DNA from: a virus
Reading direction: 5' to 3' (one strand)
IMG/VR virus record: IMGVR_UViG_3300029998_000036
Span: 1 to 56,215 of that record
DNA length: 56,215 bases
Shown here: piece after piece, positions 52,769-56,215 of the stretch
How the letters are laid out: each line of letters opens with the position of its first letter
How positions within the stretch are numbered: the stretch's first letter is position 1
Made by a program: the position numbers and the translations under genes
Notes under the pieces: model-generated
Database searches by the model: none
Told to the model about the DNA's origin: nothing
The model's input: the letters and a program-made list of their open reading frames with translations, nothing else

Positions 52769-53716
52769 ATGGCTGCAACTCAAATTCCGGGTACTCAAAT
52801 AAAAGATTCATCTGTAACTGAAATAGATTTAAGTTTTAGCGATGTTACTACAAATAATGCAGATACTACAAAACATGGTTTAATGCCTAAGTTTCCGGGT
52901 ACTTCTAATCAACATTTAAGCGGCTTAGGTACTTTTGTAGCTGATTATTTAGCTAATAGTCCTGAAGTAATACAATATAGGACTTATTCTACGACTGGAG
53001 AAATATTTACAGCTATTCAGTCATTTATAGATTATAATATATTATATATTGATTATACTGGTGCTGCAACAATAGACTTAACTGCTTTAGGAGAACCTTC
53101 TCAAATAGTAGATAAAGTTCATTTTATTATTATTCGTAATATAGGTGGTAGTACAGTAACAGTTAATTTACCAGTATCCAATACTACCTATAGACTTGTA
53201 TCATGCCCTATAACAACGTTTACTTTAGCAAATAATGAATCTAAAATGATAACAATAGTTCATATTAGGAGTACAGCGTTTCCTAGCGGTTATGTTGGTA
53301 AACCTATAATGGGCATATCGGTTAATCAATCATCTAGTTTACCAACTGGAACAGCTGGATCTACGTTAAAGTTTAATGCTTCTAGCGTATTGGAAGCAAC
53401 ATTCGCAGATGTATATTATAATAATATTGGAGCTAGTTCTGGTACAATAACATTTGATTGTGTATATTACAATTACTTTGATATTACCTGTGCTACTCCA
53501 ATTAGTGTGGCTATATCTAATTTAGCTAGTAATAGATATGCAGTTATATATATTAAAAATACTGCTGCTGCCCCAATAGCTGTTTCATTACCTTCTGGAA
53601 GTATAGCAGCTAGCAATTCATTCAATATAAATTCTAATTTAGCTAGAGAGTTTTCGGTAATTAAAGTTAATAATGTTTTAAGATGGCAAGTATCTGGCGA
53701 ATTAAATACAATTTAA
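52769..53716 (+). CDS. Tail fibre protein
   Basis: 315 residues. The stretch NADTTKHGLMPKFPG then HLSGLGTF is a fibre-family signature found near N-termini of many tail fibres. The rest is beta-rich (TTFTLANNE, SLPTGTAGSTLKFNASSVLE), Ser/Thr/Asn-rich and without enzyme motifs. Starts two bases after the upstream fibre stop. Probably forms the distal or side fibre. Confidence 0.7.
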   Translation: MAATQIPGTQIKDSSVTEIDLSFSDVTTNNADTTKHGLMPKFPGTSNQHLSGLGTFVADYLANSPEVIQYRTYSTTGEIFTAIQSFIDYNILYIDYTGAATIDLTALGEPSQIVDKVHFIIIRNIGGSTVTVNLPVSNTTYRLVSCPITTFTLANNESKMITIVHIRSTAFPSGYVGKPIMGISVNQSSSLPTGTAGSTLKFNASSVLEATFADVYYNNIGASSGTITFDCVYYNYFDITCATPISVAISNLASNRYAVIYIKNTAAAPIAVSLPSGSIAASNSFNINSNLAREFSVIKVNNVLRWQVSGELNTI

Positions 53717-53735
53717 GAATATAAATTAAAATAAA

Positions 53736-54164
53736 ATGAGACAAGCATATTTAGATACAGTAGATAAGAATCCTAACAGACCAACAGTACAAGCTACTTT
53801 AAGTTATGTAACAAGAACTGCTACAAATTTAGTATTAAATTTATCATCAATAGGCAATGGAGATAATTGTCTTATAATAGGTTTCTACAAAGGATATGGT
53901 GATAATATATTGTTGACGCCTCCAATTCCATTATCTACATTCCCAATTGATGGAACTAATTATACTGCTAATACAATATTTGGATCAGGTAGTTCAATAG
54001 GAAATGGATTTGCAGTTTATAAAGGGAATACAAATAACAATATTACAATTTCTGGCCTTTCACGTGGTAGTACTTATACTTTTTATGCTTTATCATTTGA
54101 TAGCGTAACTAATACTTATTTAACAGATCCATCGGCTATTCAAAATAGAAATACACAAAGGTAA
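53736..54164 (+). CDS. Fibronectin-III-like tail protein
   Basis: 142 residues. ITISGLSRGSTYTFYALSFD matches the strand-turn of an fnIII domain (L.pgt.Y.f.v.a.d), with Trp-less beta-rich context. These domains often decorate phage fibres. No close ribosome-binding site, only A-rich sequence. Follows the fibre genes. Confidence 0.6.
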   Translation: MRQAYLDTVDKNPNRPTVQATLSYVTRTATNLVLNLSSIGNGDNCLIIGFYKGYGDNILLTPPIPLSTFPIDGTNYTANTIFGSGSSIGNGFAVYKGNTNNNITISGLSRGSTYTFYALSFDSVTNTYLTDPSAIQNRNTQR

Positions 54165-54167
54165 AAC

Positions 54168-54530
54168 ATGGAATCACCTGATTTAATGAAAACAATATTA
54201 ACTGTATTGTTATTTATATCCACCACTACTTTAGGTATTGTTGGTTGGTTTATCAAAAACACTTATGGACAAGTTATTAAGTCCGTAGATGAGTTTAAAA
54301 AAGATGTTAAAGAATCTATTGATGTTTTACAAAAAAGCGTCAATGTAATTAAAGATGCTATGGAAGAAAGACGTATAAATGAAACTAAGTTTGAAGGTAG
54401 AGTTAGTCAAACTGAAAAAGATATTGTAGAATTGTATGCTTCCATGGAAGTAGTAAAAAATAAAATAGAAGAACATTCGACAAAACAAGTTATATTTGCA
54501 AGTAAATGTAAAGATTGCAATAGGGTATAA
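54168..54530 (+). CDS. Membrane-anchored coiled-coil protein, possible lysis/spanin-like
   Basis: 120 residues: one N-terminal membrane helix (ILTVLLFISTTTLGIVGWFI) and a long charged coiled coil (about 40-108). It ends SKCKDCNRV. The layout resembles small phage holin/spanin-class or DUF1043-like proteins. Position after fibres is also where some podoviruses carry lysis accessories. Function not proven. Confidence 0.55.
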   Translation: MESPDLMKTILTVLLFISTTTLGIVGWFIKNTYGQVIKSVDEFKKDVKESIDVLQKSVNVIKDAMEERRINETKFEGRVSQTEKDIVELYASMEVVKNKIEEHSTKQVIFASKCKDCNRV

Positions 54531-54531
54531 A

Positions 54532-54960
54532 ATGATAGACTTTGCTTCTATATTAGGTAAGCAACAACAAAAGCCTCAAACAAGCGATTCTAGCACTAAT
54601 AGTAGCGTAGCCGATAACTTTATCGGCTTACCTACTAATAGTGTCTCTAATGCCATTAATGGAGCTGTTAATGGTGATACTAGTCAAATTACATCTGCTG
54701 GATTATCTACTATTGGCAATTTGTTATTACCCGGAGTTGGTGGTATGATAGGAGGAGCATTTGGTGGTATGATAGGTGGTGGTAAATCTGATGAACAAAA
54801 GAAAGCCGAGCAATTACAAAAGGCTAAAGAAATTGCTAATCAATCATTATCCGTTGAAGCAGGACAATTGCAATCGATGTCAAGTATAGATCAAGATAGA
54901 AAAGAACAATTAGCTAAATTACAACCTCCTAATAACTTTATGGAAACAAGGAGAATATAA
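54532..54960 (+). CDS. Gly-rich membrane-active ejection-type protein
   Basis: 142 residues from ATG 54532 (GGGTATAAA before it; a TTG/GTG at 54496 is less likely). Centre is Gly-rich and hydrophobic (LLLPGVGGMIGGAFGGMIGG), flanked by polar Gln/Asn-rich ends. This is the profile of internal virion proteins that cross the membrane during DNA entry. The stop overlaps the next ATG. A GC hairpin (54609-54628) lies near the start. Confidence 0.6.
   Translation: MIDFASILGKQQQKPQTSDSSTNSSVADNFIGLPTNSVSNAINGAVNGDTSQITSAGLSTIGNLLLPGVGGMIGGAFGGMIGGGKSDEQKKAEQLQKAKEIANQSLSVEAGQLQSMSSIDQDRKEQLAKLQPPNNFMETRRI
54609..54628 (+). other. 8-bp hairpin near the start of the 54532 gene
   Basis: AGCCGATA and TATCGGCT (54609-54616, 54621-54628) around ACTT, 77 bases inside the gene. 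Part of the set of short stems near late gene starts. Confidence 0.45.
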
Positions 54961-55832
54961 TGATCGGTAATCCATATTATAAGTCTAATAGAATAGAAGA
55001 TGCTTTAAGTAGAGTAAAGAAACGTTATCCTGTACTAGATCAACAACAACCAATTACTCCAATAGATCCTAACGCACCTGATATTGGCGATATAAACCAA
55101 TATTCATCTGTTGATCCTAAGCAAGGTTCTAATCAAGGTGATACTGGACAAATGACTACTATATCTAATCAACCTGTTAATTTACAACAGCGTATTGAAA
55201 CTGCCCCTACTGCTATTCCTATTCCACAAGGGAATACTGGAACTGATATAGTACAAGACGATACTACCACCGGTGGAGCTTATGCTGGATTAGCTGGAGC
55301 TTTAGGCGGTGGTTTATTGTCTATGCTTAACAATGGTGGTAATGAAAAGAAATATTGGGAAGGTAGAACTGCTCAAGCTCAAAATACTGCTAATAGAGAA
55401 TTGAATTTAGCCACAGATCCTGAAGCTAATAGACGTGCTTCTCAATTGGCGTTAGAAACTGCTAAATCAGGTGCAGTACAACAAGCTTCTAATATTGGAG
55501 CAACAGCAGCAACAGCAGGTGGGTTAGGCGGTGATGTATCATCTGCTCAATTGCAAGGTATTAAAGCTGCTGCTCCTGTTATGCAAACTAGTGGGCAATA
55601 TGATACTGCTATTGCCGGATTACAAGGTCAGAAAGCTCAAGAAGAATCTGGTAAATTACAACAACTTATGGCAGGTACCCAACAACGATTTGCTATCGAT
55701 GATTCTGCTAATTATGTGCAAAAGCCTAGTAAGTATTCTGGTCTATTATCTATGATACAGGCTGGAGCTAATACAGGTAATATACTTAATGAGATTGGCA
55801 GTCAAAAGAATAAAAAATTGGAGAAGAAATAA
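54960..55832 (+). CDS. Probable ejection protein
   Basis: 290 residues: N-terminal Pro/Gln/Asp-rich disordered part, a Gly/Ala-rich hydrophobic stretch (YAGLAGALGGGLLSMLNNGG at about 107-126), then Ala/Gln-rich helices (NTANRELNLATDPEANRRAS) and a Lys-rich end (QKNKKLEKK). Similar in layout to the 54532 protein. ATG overlaps the upstream stop and the stop overlaps the next ATG. Inferred to be an internal virion protein delivered with the genome. Confidence 0.6.
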   Translation: MIGNPYYKSNRIEDALSRVKKRYPVLDQQQPITPIDPNAPDIGDINQYSSVDPKQGSNQGDTGQMTTISNQPVNLQQRIETAPTAIPIPQGNTGTDIVQDDTTTGGAYAGLAGALGGGLLSMLNNGGNEKKYWEGRTAQAQNTANRELNLATDPEANRRASQLALETAKSGAVQQASNIGATAATAGGLGGDVSSAQLQGIKAAAPVMQTSGQYDTAIAGLQGQKAQEESGKLQQLMAGTQQRFAIDDSANYVQKPSKYSGLLSMIQAGANTGNILNEIGSQKNKKLEKK

Positions 55833-56215
55833 TGCCACAGGTAACTCAATTACAAGGTGATAATAGTAATCTACAAGACGCTCAAATAGCTACACAAACG
55901 CTAGGTGAAACAATGCGTAATATTCGTAAAAAGGAAAGAGAACAATCTAGCGCATTAAATCAACTTAGAGTAAAGCTATTAGCTAAACCTGATAAATTCC
56001 AAACCGGTACTGCCGTATCTGCCAATGTAGACGGTACTATTGTTGGCAATGATATATTTAATCAAGCTATGGCATTAAAGAAAGCTGAATTACAGTCTGA
56101 ACCCGGATTCGCTCCTATTGTCAATATTAGCAATGAAGAAGGTAATAAAGCTGCTTTACTACAAGAACAAGGTATAAGGACAGCCGCAGCTTCAACGACA
56201 GTCAATAGAAAATCT
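55832..56215 (+). CDS. Probable ejection protein, N-terminal part; continues at base 1
   Basis: Starts MPQVTQLQGDNSNLQDAQIA at ATG 55832, overlapping the previous stop. The first 79 residues (up to 56068) precede the sequence repeated at the left end; after 56057 it is identical to bases 1-158 except T127/C56184. Together with 3-1328 it forms a 517-residue protein. The window cuts this gene, so the fragment has no stop. Confidence 0.8.
   Translation, partial: MPQVTQLQGDNSNLQDAQIATQTLGETMRNIRKKEREQSSALNQLRVKLLAKPDKFQTGTAVSANVDGTIVGNDIFNQAMALKKAELQSEPGFAPIVNISNEEGNKAALLQEQGIRTAAASTTVNRKS
56058..56215. repeat. Terminal overlap, right copy
   Basis: Counterpart of bases 1-158 with one substitution (C56184 versus T127). 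It supports joining the ends into a circle of about 56,057 bases, or a terminally redundant molecule. Confidence 0.9.

Overview
This window is essentially one complete genome of a tailed, podovirus-like phage, opened at an arbitrary point. Bases 1-158 recur at 56058-56215 with one mismatch, and the gene cut off at the right end (55832) continues in frame at the left end. The molecule is therefore circular or circularly permuted, with about 56,057 unique bases. The sequence is very AT-rich. Two promoters in front of late genes and one in front of a regulator match the Bacteroidota pattern (-33 TTTG or TTG, then TAnnTTTG at -7), so a Bacteroidota host is likely. No integrase, excisionase or partition gene was seen, which suggests a virulent phage. 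Gene content recalls the broad crAss-like/Bacteroidota podovirus type, but the genome is small for crAss-like phages and no family can be assigned from sequence reading alone.

Layout. (1) 38270-56215, continuing at 1-14505: late operon with portal, scaffold candidate, major capsid protein, connectors, a CHAP lysin, a large tail-hub protein, fibres and ejection proteins. It ends in a giant protein of about 4,170 residues that carries two HExxH zincin motifs and a DxDGD RNA-polymerase-type motif. (2) 14567-17717: small proteins, a holin-like membrane protein, terminase large subunit and probable small subunit, closed by a strong hairpin. (3) 17769-19513, minus strand: small accessory genes plus a tRNA-like cloverleaf in the leader. 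(4) 19514-20439: a 0.9 kb non-coding control region with AT tracts, GC hairpins and G/C-box repeats, possibly a replication origin. (5) 20440-26718: about 26 tightly packed small early genes, including a DUF5664 nucleotide-phosphohydrolase-like protein, a PD-(D/E)XK-like nuclease and a YopX-like protein. (6) 26685-29338, minus strand: an HTH regulator and a separate four-gene group that looks partly structural. (7) 29506-37579: recombination and replication genes, namely a Rad52-like annealing protein, DnaB-like helicase, Cas4/RecB-like nuclease and SbcC-like ATPase. (8) 37701-38138: an isolated gene between two terminators.

How it may work together (inference). The giant polymerase-like protein sits next to ejection proteins, so it may be packaged and injected to transcribe early genes. 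Four intergenic copies of a motif near TTAATTTTCGTTATATTT stand in front of the early and middle clusters and could be its promoters or an operator. Late genes instead carry host-type promoters. No DNA polymerase or primase was recognised, so replication probably uses the host polymerase with phage helicase and recombination functions. The regions most worth following up are the giant protein, with an A10 slippage site at its likely 5' end; the tRNA-like leader element; the 19.5-20.4 kb control region; and a set of GC-rich hairpins placed shortly inside several late genes.
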